A stretch of DNA of 64,000 bases from Orobanche coerulescens (taxonomy: Eukaryota > Streptophyta > Magnoliopsida > Lamiales > Orobanchaceae). The stretch is taken from assembly GCA_033398695.1 (NCBI GenBank), contig CM065814.1:108424501-108488500 (forward strand), written 5' to 3'. A model generated the notes under the pieces. The model did no database searches and was not told the DNA's origin. It worked only from the letters and a program-made list of their open reading frames with translations. Below, piece by piece: positions 53,556-64,000 of the stretch (within the stretch, counting starts at the first letter, position 1; each line of letters starts with the position of its first letter). Made by a program: the position numbers and the translations under genes.

Positions 53556-56500
53556 CTATAGCTTTAGATTGAGATCAATTGTTTCTCCCTTTTCACCATT
53601 GCCACTGCTTATATAGGCCGTCGTTTGATAAGTTTGCAACTTAACAGGAAAGAAGCTAAAAGTGTTTTCTACAGATCCACTCGGTCCAGGCTGACGGATT
53701 TGGCTCCTTCCATGATCCTACGATACACATAGTACGTAAAATTTTGAACAAGAGAAATGAATGAAAAAAAATGGAGAGGCGAACAAAAAAAATGGAGAGG
53801 CGAACAACGAATGTAACAAATTTCCGTTCGCAAATGTACCTGACCACGAATGCACTCATTTTGCGATAATTCGTGCCTGGATTGACCTGAATGATCCAAT
53901 ATATGCTTGTGCACCCAGTTCAATGGTGGAGAAGCAACTTCTGGAGGAGCCAATGTTAGAAAGTCTCCATTTAGCCTCATATGATCACTAGTTAATTCGT
54001 TCGGATTCCTTTCGGGCGGACTTGAGTTCGAAACGCTTTCTCTGGAATGTTAGAGCTGTCAGTGTACTCAAGAACTCGGAATCGATATACACGTATATAT
54101 ATCAAGATATGTAAGTTAATTGTTAATAGAACCTGATAAATTTGTTTCTTGGTTCCATATGAAGTGTGTGTTCATCTGATGTGGACAAGGAAATAGCATG
54201 GCTGGGAGGAACATGGCATTGCAAAGATGAGGATTGTGGGTTTTCTAGAGAGAAGGGGTAGGACCTCTTCATGCCAATCATCTACATAGGCATCATAAAC
54301 AAATGATCAGATTTAGTTAAACCATAAAATACAACTACTGAATTTTGGACTTGAGTGAAAACAAACTTTGAGATTGTTTTGAAAAGAACCCATGAAGTAT
54401 GGGCTAATTACGAAAAAAACCCATAAGTTTTTGGAAACCTTCCATTAAGTTCGTTTTAGTATTGCACTTTGCTCCTATTTAATGAGAAAAATGCATTTCA
54501 AAGTTCGAAGTACCCTTCATTAATTTGTGAAAAAATTGCATTCATTTACGCCTTTATATTTAGACATATAGCAACCCTCATATTTTATGGTAGTTTTGGG
54601 AGATTATCCCCTGTATTTTATAAAATAGGCTATTTATCCCTGTATAAGTTAAATAGTCATATCACTCCATGTGCTTTTAAAGAATGGATGTATTACCCCT
54701 ATGCAAATTAAATACGCAAATTACCCTCTATGTAAATTAAATAGGCACATTATCCCTTATGTTTTAAAAAAGGTGCATCCCGCTCCTTCTGTCGTCTTGT
54801 GCACAAGGTGATGGTTTACAACGTCTGGATACATGAGGTTAAGCTGCAATTTTTTAGATACATGGTGTAATATGCATATTTAGGGAGGTGTATTCGATCT
54901 TGATTTTAAAAGATTTTTAATGATTTCTCAGAATCCGTGGATTCTTCCTGATTGTTTTAAATCCACCGATTCTTTTAAATCCACATGGATTAGAAAGGAT
55001 TTATCAGGATTGTTTTATTAGGATTTACTAGGATTTGTAAGGATTATTTAAAATACAATTATGTATAAACCAAAATCAAAAATACATTCTCAAAATTACT
55101 TCAAAAGATTTTAACACTCTTGATTTTTATTCTCCTGATAACTTTTTCCCCCTTGTCAGAAGTCCCGCAGTCCTACGAAAAACTTGCTAAATAAAGAACC
55201 CTTTTTCTAACTTTTCAAAAAGTTCATTCCAACAGATGAGAGAAGAAAAATAAGGAGTGGTATTCGAAAAAAAGAAAAAAAAAAATTTTTTTTGGGGGGG
55301 GGGGTTGAACAAGATTATTCAAAGCGTCCGAAAATGCGCATATGGTGAATTCTGCCTTAGCTTGCAAACACCACAGAAAAGACAGATCACACATGAAATA
55401 TCCCCCAAGGGATTCGATCCCGAAATGATAGACATGTGGCCCGCCGCATGGCCGTGACGGGTCGGTTGTTATACCGTCGACTATGATCCATCATGTATTC
55501 AGAGAGAGAGAGGGAGAGATAAAGACAGTGTATGGGTAGAGTGAGGGATTTATAAAAATCCATTCAAATCTGTGGATTGTTTTAATACCCCAGGATTTAA
55601 AAGGAGTGTTTAAAATCCAAATTGAATACATCAGTATTTATAAGAATTTTTTAAAATCCTGATTGAATACATCAGGATTTTAATGGATTCTTAAAATGCT
55701 TAAAAATTCTTTAAAGTTAAGAATTGAATACACCCTCTTAATTTACATAAGGGGTAATCGGCCTATTTTTTAAACAATACAAGAAGGGAGGGGGGTGGGG
55801 TGGGGGATGGGGGGTTTAAATATGGCTACTTAAATTATATAGGGGGCTAAACAATCCATTTTGTACAACATACGAGGGTAGTCCGTCAGAAGGGTAATTC
55901 GACATTCATTTTTTTTGTTAATAATTTTCACAAACTTGTGGATCCTTTCGTAATTAGCTCAAATTCATTTTTTGGTAATGAATTCTGAAAAATTAATTAA
56001 AAAAACAACGTGTTGGGAAAGGACGACGAAAACAAAAAAAAACATTTGTACAACACCTTGTGGTTGAAGTACTTATCATTAGGGCTGTTATACGGCCGGA
56101 TAAATCCGAGATCCACCTGATAATCAAATTGAAATATTTGAAATTGGGATTCACCCGAAAGCTAACGGACTGGATACGGTAAGTGAAATTAAAACCGAAA
56201 CCGAGAAGAGACCCAACCACTCTGGAAAAAATACTCGATATTTCCCTCTTTAATTGTGTCATACCACCAAATAGCCTCTTAGATTTAGTTCCGATTTCTT
56301 GGGATTTAGTTCTATTTAGTACCAAAATGAAGCAATTACCGCTTATAAGTTGACGATTTCGAGCTTCCAAATCAGCATTTCCTTTGTATGGTCTTCATCT
56401 TGTATTCATATCATGCATAATACTTGCTTGCATGTTAATTATTTTTGATTTATTCATTTTTAACTTGATACATAAGTGATTCCTTTTGATTTTTTGAACT

Positions 56501-56828
56501 TTATTTAATTAATTTTCAGGATTCGGGTTGGGGTATTTGGCCCGGTTCCAAAATGATTTTTCTCATCGGACTGGACCTGGTACCCGCTCGGTAACTATTG
56601 GTTCATTTTCGGGTCCGAAATTTGGGCCGGTAAGCTTATTGTCGGGATTGGATTCGAGTAAGCCAAAATCCGGACCGAACCGGCCCGATAACAGCACTAC
56701 TTATGATCATGAATGAAAAATAAAAAAATGAAAAGAAAAATGGGACCTGATACAATGATAATCACATCTTCTCTCCTGATTTTCATATCCAGTGTTACCA
56801 TACAGAACATTTTCTACTATACTAATAT

Positions 56829-56865
<37 letters not shown>

Positions 56866-57535
56866 GCACCTTATTTTCCTCTATTGATGCATAGTTTTTA
56901 CCATGAAAACTTTGAATTGAAGGGAGCTCCGTGTGATTACTTATTACTGATGAAATTCCTGAAGAGGATCTCACCTGCAATTGCCACATTAAATATATTG
57001 CAGTTTTTTTAAAAAAAATACTCGCATCATTTACATAGAGTAATCAACTAACCAATAAAGAACAAGAAGGAGGTCTCTGAAACTGGTGTGATCTCTGAGC
57101 CTGATTTGGTGCATTCGGCTCGCACACTAATTTCACGTGCGGCTCGAATCCAATCAAATCGCGACACGTCATTTCGTCGTGGTTATTCCAAGATTTAGGC
57201 CATTTTTCAGGTCTTGGACTCAAACAATTACCCTCCGAAACTATTTCCCCCCCACGGACAACATCGGAAGAGTTTCCATTCCAAATTTCGATGTTCGGGA
57301 CTGATGGGCAAAGGGATGGCGGCCTAAAGTTGGGGTAATTAATAGGTAAAAATGGAGTGGCAGTGGTTTGAGTCGGAAATTCTTGCTTATATTGCTGTTG
57401 GTGTTGTTGTTGTTGTTGTTCGGATATGATCTTTTCAAGCTGGGCAACACCTAATCCTCTTTGAGGTGTTTTTTTTTGCTTAATCTTTTTTGACTTTGAA
57501 CCACACCCTAGAATAATATGTTCTTCTTGAGCCAT
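53556..57535 (-). CDS. SPEAR-family (SPL/NZZ-, TIE1-like) EAR-motif transcriptional repressor, four exons
   Basis: Nuclear adaptor of the plant-specific SPEAR family, whose known members recruit TOPLESS co-repressors to factors such as TCPs in leaf and sporangium development. Exons on the minus strand: 57535-57053, 54281-54133, 54041-53840, 53717-53556. All introns are GT-AG, phases agree, and the sum is 996 nt (331 residues plus stop). Exon 1 starts MAQEEHIILG and has the SPEAR motif KKTPQRGLGVAQLEKI (about residues 20-37), a Gln-rich run and GFEPHVKLVCEPN. Exon 2 gives MIGMKRSYPFSLEN, exon 3 RLNGDFLTLAPPE, and exon 4 ends IDLNLKL, an LxLxL EAR repression motif. No broken codon found. Intron 1 (2.8 kb) is loaded with transposons. 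The family is firm; the exact paralogue, and whether another small exon lies in intron 1, are open. Confidence 0.9.
54401..55960. mobile_element. Possible old Mutator-like element in intron 1
   Basis: Ends GGGCTAATTACGAAAAA (54401) and, inverted, GAGCTAATTACGAAAGG (55960) continue as imperfect repeats of about 30 bp, sharing (C/A)ATAAGTTT-like sequence. No clear target duplication and no transposase. It encloses the PIF/Tourist MITE. Confidence 0.5.
54883..55737. mobile_element. PIF/Harbinger (Tourist-like) MITE, 855 bp
   Basis: Target duplication TTA (54880-54882, 55738-55740). Ends GGGAGGTGTATTCGATC and inverted GAGGGTGTATTCAATTC match the GGGGGTGTATTC consensus of this superfamily. Both arms carry many ATCCTGATT/AAATCC motifs. 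The centre (about 55255-55480) has a homopolymer-rich block and a separate segment with GGGATTCGATCCC, possibly a nested SINE. Confidence 0.82.
56080..56699. mobile_element. Non-autonomous hAT, 620 bp, in intron 1
   Basis: 8-bp duplication CTTATCAT/CTTATGAT (56072-56079, 56700-56707) with one mismatch. Ends TAGGGCTGTTATACGGCC and inverted TAGTGCTGTTATCGGGCC. Subterminal GGGTCCG/CGGACC motifs. No transposase. Confidence 0.88.
56832..56866. repeat. (TA)n(GA)n microsatellite in intron 1
   Basis: A run of TA units followed directly by GA units. Confidence 0.9.
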
Positions 57536-58062
57536 TTTTCACTTTGAGCCATGAAAGAAATCTTGGTATTTATAAAAAAAAAAAAAAAAAAGAAATGAAG
57601 AAAGAGAAACACACACACACACACACACTAGATCTAGTTTTTCTTAGATGGTAAGGGAATCCACCATATCCTAGGAAAACATGTAAAATCACAAAAATCT
57701 GAGGGATTTGAAAAGAAAAAAGAAAACCCAAATGGAAAAATCAGAATGAAATTAAAGAACACAGATCTCTATCATTTCATTTAGATTACACAAAATCTCA
57801 ACGGCCATGGCTCAAGATTGCGCCCTTCAGATTATATGGAAAAACAAGATCGCCCCATAAATCACAAGAGAGCTGTCTGAAATTAAGACGAATATAATCT
57901 ACGACAAACTAGATGTAAGAAAATATATACTCATATACTCTCTCTCTCTCTCTCTCTCTCTCCTCAAATTAAATCTAAGGCATGCTATTTGAACGCTTTG
58001 CTTCTCTCTCTCAATCTAATTTCTCTCCGAAATCCTTGTTCAGTTCCTGTTTTCCATCCTAG

Positions 58063-58106
<44 letters not shown>

Positions 58107-58396
58107 ATTATTTGGGCCACTGATTTCCTGTAATATAGTAAAAATGGGATTTCCCAAAAGGAGAAAATTGTCTGTGGAGTAAGGCAAGGTCTGATTGTGC
58201 ATGTTTGTAGCATTTTGGGATATTTTTCTTAGTTTGGTTTATGCAGTTTTGGGAAATTATGCAAGGGGTCCCCTCACTTGTACTGTACTGCATTGCCATG
58301 CACGGACACACACACATAAACACACTCTCTCTCCCCCATTGGGCCGCACTGTCATATCATAGAGAAATAACTAACTAATAGCCCAATTTTTTTTAT
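57536..58396. promoter_or_regulatory. Upstream region of the SPEAR gene with (GA)n tracts
   Basis: In gene orientation, a TATAAATA-like box lies about 33 bases before the ATG (near 57567-57574), with (GT)n at about 57610-57629 and (GA)n tracts at 57938-57962 and 58068-58104. Long GA runs are known targets of BBR/BPC proteins and are frequent in plant leaders and promoters. The transcription start is not determined; the tracts may be in the leader. Confidence 0.5.
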
Positions 58397-59920
58397 GGAA
58401 AACAATGATTTTTCTACACTGTCCCTACGAAAATTAAAATATTATTTTCATCCCTGTAATTTTTAAAACGTTCTTTTTAATCCCTGTCGTTAACTTCCGC
58501 TTATTTTTAAAGGAAAAACAATGTTTTTCGTCCCTGTAATTTGCGTGATTTTTGCTTTTAATCCCTACGAAAATTGAAATGTTATTTTGATCCCTGTGAT
58601 TTCTAAAACGTTCTTTTTTAGTCCCTGCCATTAATTGTATATTCCGAATAGCATAATAGTGCAGTAACAAATTAAAACCTGCAATTTACCACACGACACG
58701 AAAACACGACATGAAAACAACACGAAAATTTAGTGTTTGAGTTTGCATTTTGAGTACACGACATGAAAATACACGAACACGAAAGTACAAGACCGAGATT
58801 TAGTGTCGGTTTTGTGTTTACCCTTTGGGTACACGACACGACACAAGGTATACGAAATAAATAAATAAATAAATAAATAAATATAATATTTTATATTTAA
58901 TTTAATAAAAATATATATTTAATGAATTCTGTTTGTACTAAACTTTAAAATTTAAAAATATAATGTGAATTTTCATAAATTTCATGTAAACATTCGTGTT
59001 TTCGTTGCCATTCGTTTCATTTCGTCTACCAAAACCTATAAAAATAATATTATAATATTAAAATTATTATTTTTTATAATATTTTAATATTTATTTTATA
59101 TTATGTGCCTGACACGAAAACACGACACGAAACGACACGAACTTGCGCGGTACACGACACGACATGACACGAATTTATTTAGTGTCGTGTATGGGTTTGG
59201 GTTTTTGGTACACGAAACACGAGTACACGACACTAAATGATTACGTTGTTATTTTCGTGTATGGGATGTGACGAGTTTTACGCTGGCTGCCACTAACCTA
59301 CCGCAACCCTCCTCTTTTATCCGGGTTTGGGACCGACAATGAATGTCAAGAAGACACCCACAGGCAGAGTTAATTCATTAAATATATATTTTTATTAAAT
59401 TAAATATAAAATATTATATTTATTTATTTATTTATTTTGTGTACCTCGTGTCGTGTTGTCTACCCAAAGGGTAAACACAAAACCGACACTAAATCTCGGT
59501 CGTGTACTTTCGTGTTTGTGTATTTTCGTGTCGTGTACTCAACATGCAAATCTAAACACTAAATTTTTGTGTCGTTTTCGTGTCGTGTTTCATGTTGTGT
59601 GGTAAACTGCCAGGTCTAATTTGTTACTGCCCTATTATGCTATTTGGAATATACAATTAATGACAGGGACTAAAAAAGAACGTTTTAGAAATTACAGGGA
59701 TCAAAATAACATTTCAATTTTCGTAGGGACTAAAAGCAAAAATCACGCAAATTACAGGGACGAAAAACATTGTTTTTCCTTTAAAAATAAACGGAGGTTA
59801 ACGGCAGGGACTAAAAAAGAACGTTTTAGAAATTACAGGGATGAAAATATCATTTTAATTTTCGTAAGGACTAAAAGCAAAAATCGTGCAAATTACAGGG
59901 ACGAAAATCATTGTTTTCCC
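58397..59920. mobile_element. Foldback element with arms of more than 500 bp
   Basis: The left arm (58397-58930) and right arm (59365-59920) are imperfect inverted copies: GGAAAACAATGATTTT at the left and, inverted, GGGAAAACAATGATTTTC at the right, each followed by CCCTGTAATTTGC-type units repeated inside the arm. Inner arms carry ACACGACACGAAAACACG repeats and an (AAAT)n run. The centre (58935-59360) has no coding frame. Flanks are A/T-rich (ATTTTTTTA-like on both sides), so the target duplication is uncertain. Probably a long-TIR Mutator-type non-autonomous element. Confidence 0.8.
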
Positions 59921-60578
59921 ATTTTTTTATAATTAATACTCCATCAATTTCTTTTTAAGCAGTTGAATGACCGTAAGGTGTATTTTAAAGTATAACTACA
60001 ATTAAAATTTAAATTATATTTAGAAAATATTTTTAATACAAATCTTCTCATAAATATTATTATATTTTATGAGATGATATGGTCAGATTTCAATATGAAA
60101 TTGAAAAAAATAAAAGGACACTAAATTGAATCGAATGGAGTAAATTACTTACTGACACGTCAAATATGTTTTATTTCATTCTTCATAACTTCATAAATAA
60201 AAATTATAATTTTAAAATTCAGATAGATAAATTATACAAAAGTTAAAATTTAAAAGTCAAATGTCAATTTAATTGTGTGGGAATTAGCTAATAATATTGG
60301 GTATTTGAATTTACATTTTTGTTTTGGTTGTGGGTCATTTGATTGTTTGTACCAAATGCTTGAGATCGATCTATGGTCCAATATTGTATGTTGCGTGCAT
60401 TTACCATCTACTTTCAATCTATTATTATCTCGATATATCATACTTTTTGGTTTGTGAAAAGTACGAGTACGAGCTAATTCGACAACACATATTGTTGGTC
60501 CCAAGAATGATGTATACTATCATCACTGTACTAACACGAGTCTTTTCTAACGCGCTTTGTCCTCACTCACGCGCACAT
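59921..60578. other. Intergenic DNA
   Basis: AT-rich, no coding frame recognised. The right part (about 60480-60578) may belong to the same Cassandra-like LTR as the 5S segment. Confidence 0.35.
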
Positions 60579-60658
60579 GGGAAACTTCTCAGGGGGTCAC
60601 CCATCTCATAACTACTCCAGGCCAAGCACGCTTAACTTTGAAGTTTCTATGAGATGGA
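60579..60658 (-). repeat. 5S-rRNA-derived segment, probably of a Cassandra-type TRIM element
   Basis: The minus strand contains AAGTTAAGCGTGCTTGG, a perfect match to the 5S rRNA internal promoter A-box region, then GATGGGTGACC, the C-box region, in correct order and spacing. The 5' third of 5S is missing and several positions differ, so it is not a functional 5S gene. Cassandra LTR elements carry such a 5S copy; the downstream sequence (GTGAGTGAGGACAAAGCGCG) fits my recollection of Cassandra, but no LTR ends were found. Confidence 0.7.
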
Positions 60659-60731
60659 TACCAGAAAAGAAGATGCATCTTGTTTCTATGAGTAGTCCTA
60701 ATCAATTCATTTAACCACTTTCTAGTACAGA

Positions 60732-61956
60732 TGTCACAGGTCGAATCGCAAGCCGCGTGCCTCGCGCATTTTTAAGCCCATGCAGGCAGGATGCTGGACC
60801 GAATCCCAATAATTGAATATATATATTTATATCGGGTCGTATAATGGCTAAAGACAGGATCGATAATACAAGCGGATTAAACGAATATAACAATTACAAT
60901 TATATTCTACGGGATAGGGGTTAAGGATTACAGGCCAACAAATGAACCTATAATTATAACCAATATAATAATCCTGAAAAAATGAGCTGACGGAAATCGG
61001 ACCAGAACAAATCTGCAAACACAAATAGACGATTCCAGTTTAATCAATGACAATGATAATAACCAAACGATCGGAATACGATAACCGGTATATATTATAT
61101 ATGTATAGATATATAACTAATATATATATATTATATATAACAAATATATATATATAATTTATAGTATACTGCAGATATATATATATATATATAATATGTA
61201 TAAACTCGAGGAAATATATATAACAAATATATATATATATATGTATAATATATTGCACAAAATCACCAAGAAAAGCAATATAAATGGAGATAAATTAAGA
61301 TCAAGAAAACCCTTTTTTCGGAACGTGATGTGTAGGCTCAGATCTTCCGAAAACCCTTTGCAATTTGACACCGATACGAATTTCCACAGAGGACTTGCCC
61401 AAACCACCTCCGGCCGGCCAATAGCCCGGTAGCTCCTTCACCAAACCCTAGAAAACTCAGAAACCGATCCCGATCTCACTCACAGTTCTCACCAAAGAGA
61501 TTACTCTCGTTTTCACTCGGATTCTCAAGGCACAAATCGGTTTTTCACTCGGTATCCGAAACTCCAACCCCGGACACGATATATATACACACAAGGAGGG
61601 AATCGGATGTCACGGGATTCCACTGTGATATTCAATCGCTCACGGGGAGAGGAGGAAGGGAGAATCGAGAACAAACTCGACAATTTGACCGAGAGAGAAA
61701 AAAAACTCACGGGAGAGAGAAGAAGAGAAAGGGGGAGACAGGTGGAGGCGGTGAGAATGAGAGAGTGAAGGGTTAGGGTTAGGTATATATAAGGGAGATC
61801 GGACGGTCCAGATTAGGAGTAGGAAATAAATCTGGATCGGACGGCTCCCATTCAACAGGGCTGCCAATGGGCTGGGCCGGCTCATTAAATGGTATGGGCC
61901 AGAGAAATAAAAAAGGAGGAGATATATTTCTAGGCCTGTTGGGCCAAATTATAACA
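60732..61956 (-). repeat. Probable 3' LTR of the gag-only copia element
   Basis: It starts TGTTATAATTTGG at 61956 (minus) next to the polypurine tract; the end CCTGTGACA at 60732 is tentative. TATATATA at 61784-61792 (minus) is a likely promoter box. Contains long (TA)n at about 61085-61250. Confidence 0.5.
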
Positions 61957-62496
61957 TTTCTCCACCTTTTGGTCCAACCAGTCAAATTGCACTTTTGAGT
62001 TTCGGAGAAAACTCATCATCGCCTAACTTCGGGGTTACCTGCACTTACACACAGTAGATAAGGTAAAGTATTCACAAAGAAGACTAACTCACAAAGAGAT
62101 CCCCTAAAAACACACAGTTAGCACAGTAAATATTTTAGCAATAAGCTAAAATTGCACAAAGCACACAAATACCACAATATTCAAAAAACACAAACGCATT
62201 AAGGGAAATGAACGATATAAGCAACACATAGATTTAAGGGGACACCACTCCACCTCAAACGCAAAGCACTAAGCATGTTGCTCCGCCTGAAAATGGCGCG
62301 GGGATTTATACAAAACCGCCAACACATAGAAGCTGCAAAACACAAAAGGTTGGTCGACCGAACCACAACACCACAGCCAGTACAAAGAACACAAAGTTCA
62401 AGAAAAATAATCATAGAGATTATACTACCTACATCCACAAAGGAATAGAACCACGAGTAATTCATATAAGTCACACATACATATAAATCAGATAAA
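61957..62496. other. Non-coding region between array and LTR
   Basis: CACA-rich on the plus strand, with no pol motif on either strand. The polypurine-like tract is at 61957-61972. Confidence 0.45.
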
Positions 62497-62768
62497 GTCA
62501 CAAAGACGCTCCACAACCCACTAAGAACAAGTCACAAAGATACTCCACAGCCCACTAAGGACAAGTCACAAAGACACTCCACAGCCCACTAAGGACAAGT
62601 CACAAAGACACTCCACAACCCACTAAGGACAAGTCACAAAGACACTCCACAGCCCACTAAGGACAAGTCACAAATATATTCCACATCCCACTAAGGACAA
62701 GTCACAAAGACACTCCACATCCCACTAAGGACAAGTCACAAAGACACTCCACAACCCACTAAGGGCTA
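62497..62768. repeat. 34-bp tandem array, eight copies
   Basis: GTCACAAAGACACTCCACA-type units begin at 62497, 62531, 62565, 62599, 62633, 62667, 62701 and 62735, an exact 34-bp period, ending right after the gag stop region. Confidence 0.95.
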
Positions 62769-62786
62769 AAAAACCACAAGGGTCAA

Positions 62787-63641
62787 CTAATGTACATCAC
62801 TAAGATTAATATCAGACGCAACCAGGTTAGCTTTATCATCAGTTTGATTTTTACCCTTTTTGTTCCTATTAGGACAATTACTAGCAATATGGCCTCTTTT
62901 TCCACAACTATAATAATTCCTTGAGTTATGCCGAAAATTAGAATTTTGACCATCCTTCTTAGTGAAATAGTCATAGCAATTTTCACTCCTAACCATCGAA
63001 ACTGATTCAAAATTCAAATTATTACTCACATTGTTTTTTTTAGTCTAATTCCTTACTCTTTATACCGGACACAACAATATCTAAAGATATGTTATCTCTA
63101 CCATACTTAATAGCAGATTTAACATCATCATAGGACTCAGGAATAACATTTAACAGTACAATAGAAGAGTAATCATCAATATGTTTATCACCGAAATTTT
63201 TAATATCTTGAACTAACTTGGTAAACACATCAAGATTTTCATCAAGACTTTTATTCAAATCAAGTTTAAAACAGAAAGTTTTTTCAAGCAAAAATAGTTT
63301 ATTTGGCAAAGAGGTTTCAACATATAATTCTTCCAGTTTTCCCAAAGTTCCTTAGCCGAATTTTGTTTACCAACCTTTCTTATCACAGAGTCGGACAAGT
63401 TCAAGATAATAGACGAGTAGGCAAACTCATCCAGTTCTGCCTTTTTGTCGGCCGAAGTATCAGCAGCAAAAGTTAGATCAATGGCTTTAAACACTTTTTG
63501 TTGTATTAAAATACCTTTCAATTTTTGCTGCCATATTTGAAAATCTGATTTTCCATCAAACGGGGCCAAGTAAAATGTAGAAGCCATGCCCATTTTGAAA
63601 ACACAAAGTTTAACCAAAAAACAGTAAACCAACAGCAACAC
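62787..63641 (-). pseudogene. Copia gag, broken into three frames
   Basis: The start near 63590 gives MASTFYLAPFDGKSDFQIWQ, the N-terminal copia gag motif. A shift near 63330 leads to LDLNKSLDENLDVFTKLVQD and LLNVIPESYDDVKSAIKYGR. A stop at 63040 precedes the zinc-knuckle frame (YYSCGKRGHIASNC), whose first Cys is replaced by Tyr. The end (DVH stop, 62787) abuts the 34-bp array instead of continuing into protease. Confidence 0.85.
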
Positions 63642-64000
63642 GAAGCATACACTGCACTAATACAAAAACAGTATAATCACACTGCACTTACACAACGGAG
63701 TTAAAAAATACCACAACCGAGTCTGTAGATTACATCCCCAAGCCCCTACAAGATCCAAGGATGCTAAATGGTCCAGGCAGGAGGGTTTATACGCAAGGAA
63801 TTGGAAAAACGTACAGCACTCTACCAAGAAACGGGAATAAAACTACTAAACGATATAAACCGAGTGCTGAAAATACACACAGGAAATCAAAATAAGCAAT
63901 GTGCCCAGATTAATCACACAGATTAATACACCCTGATCAATCACACAGATTAAGAACGCACAATAATCAACCGCGGCAAGCGGTATCCACGAAAACAGTA
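63642..64000. other. Leader of the gag-only copia element
   Basis: No coding frame. Short direct repeats (ATCACACAGATTAA) at 63917-63956. Confidence 0.4.

Larger units (their letters stand above)
60732..64000 (-). mobile_element. Gag-only copia-type element (TR-GAG-like), runs off the right edge
   Basis: On the minus strand a broken copia gag (63641-62787) is followed by a 34-bp array and non-coding DNA, then a polypurine-like AAAAGGTGGAGAAA and a probable LTR (61956-60732). No protease, integrase or RT fits in the 800 bp between gag and LTR. The 5' LTR and PBS would lie beyond 64000. Confidence 0.65.

Noticed and set aside
55257..55457. Small gene or tRNA-derived SINE within the PIF MITE
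   Set aside because: Only a box B-like GGGATTCGATCCC is convincing; box A, tail and duplication were not found, so it is mentioned only within the MITE entry.
60579..60658. Functional 5S rRNA gene
   Set aside because: The 5' third is missing, the boxes carry substitutions around them, and there is no tandem array or terminator context.
61769..61782. GGTTAGGGTTAGG as telomeric or interstitial telomere repeat
   Set aside because: Fewer than three units of TTAGGG, and the plant telomere repeat is TTTAGGG.

Overview
The window is a repeat-dense stretch of a flowering-plant (eudicot-like) nuclear genome. The signs are plant-type LTR retrotransposons (chromovirus, Tat, Del/Tekay-like, copia), many hAT elements with 8-bp target duplications, a Mutator-type element, a PIF/Tourist MITE, SINEs, a 5'-truncated RTE-type LINE, and one spliced plant-specific gene of the SPEAR (SPL/NZZ, TIE1) repressor family. 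The species cannot be named from the sequence. No prokaryotic gene organisation is present.

Layout. 1-4997: a minus-strand LTR element (probable LTR 2893-4997, PBS 2872-2887) with no gag or pol in view. It carries an unrecognised Cys-bearing frame (2188-2729) and an intronless, frameshifted copy of the cytokinin-activating gene LOG (1307-1877) behind a TATA-like box. 5045-9540: LTR fragment, a 649-bp hAT, SINEs and non-coding DNA. 9548-12607: a hAT element with a broken transposase, flanked by an 8-bp duplication with one mismatch.

12616-43330: one chromovirus (minus strand) that has been the target for everything else. Its gag-protease-RT-RNaseH-integrase-chromodomain fragments are split by two large insertions. 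The first is a 19.2-kb inverted composite hAT (15191-34389, duplication GTAGCACT). It contains a 10-kb gag-only LTR retrotransposon (17215-27247, duplication CAGGA), a MULE, two small hATs and a LINE. The second is a 6.8-kb Tat element (35562-42354, duplication ACACT) with a spliced-looking antisense ORF and a 50-bp tandem array. A SINE (34800-35005) also sits in the RT region.

43330-53267: a 941-bp hAT, a dispersed duplication, and a complete but inactivated copia element (48030-53267, duplication ACTTA). 53556-57535 (minus): the four-exon SPEAR gene. Its 2.8-kb first intron holds a MULE-like element, a PIF/Tourist MITE and a 620-bp hAT, and (GA)n tracts lie upstream. 58397-59920: a long foldback element. 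60579-60658: a 5S-rRNA-derived (Cassandra-like) piece. 60732-64000: a gag-only copia-type element (minus) with a 34-bp array.

Only the SPEAR gene looks like a working host gene. The gag at 21614-22891 is the only intact transposon ORF of substance. The strongest leads are the LOG copy inside an LTR element, the inverted composite hAT with two like ends outward, the palindrome array directly upstream of the TATA box in a 3-kb LTR, and the antisense ORF of the Tat element.
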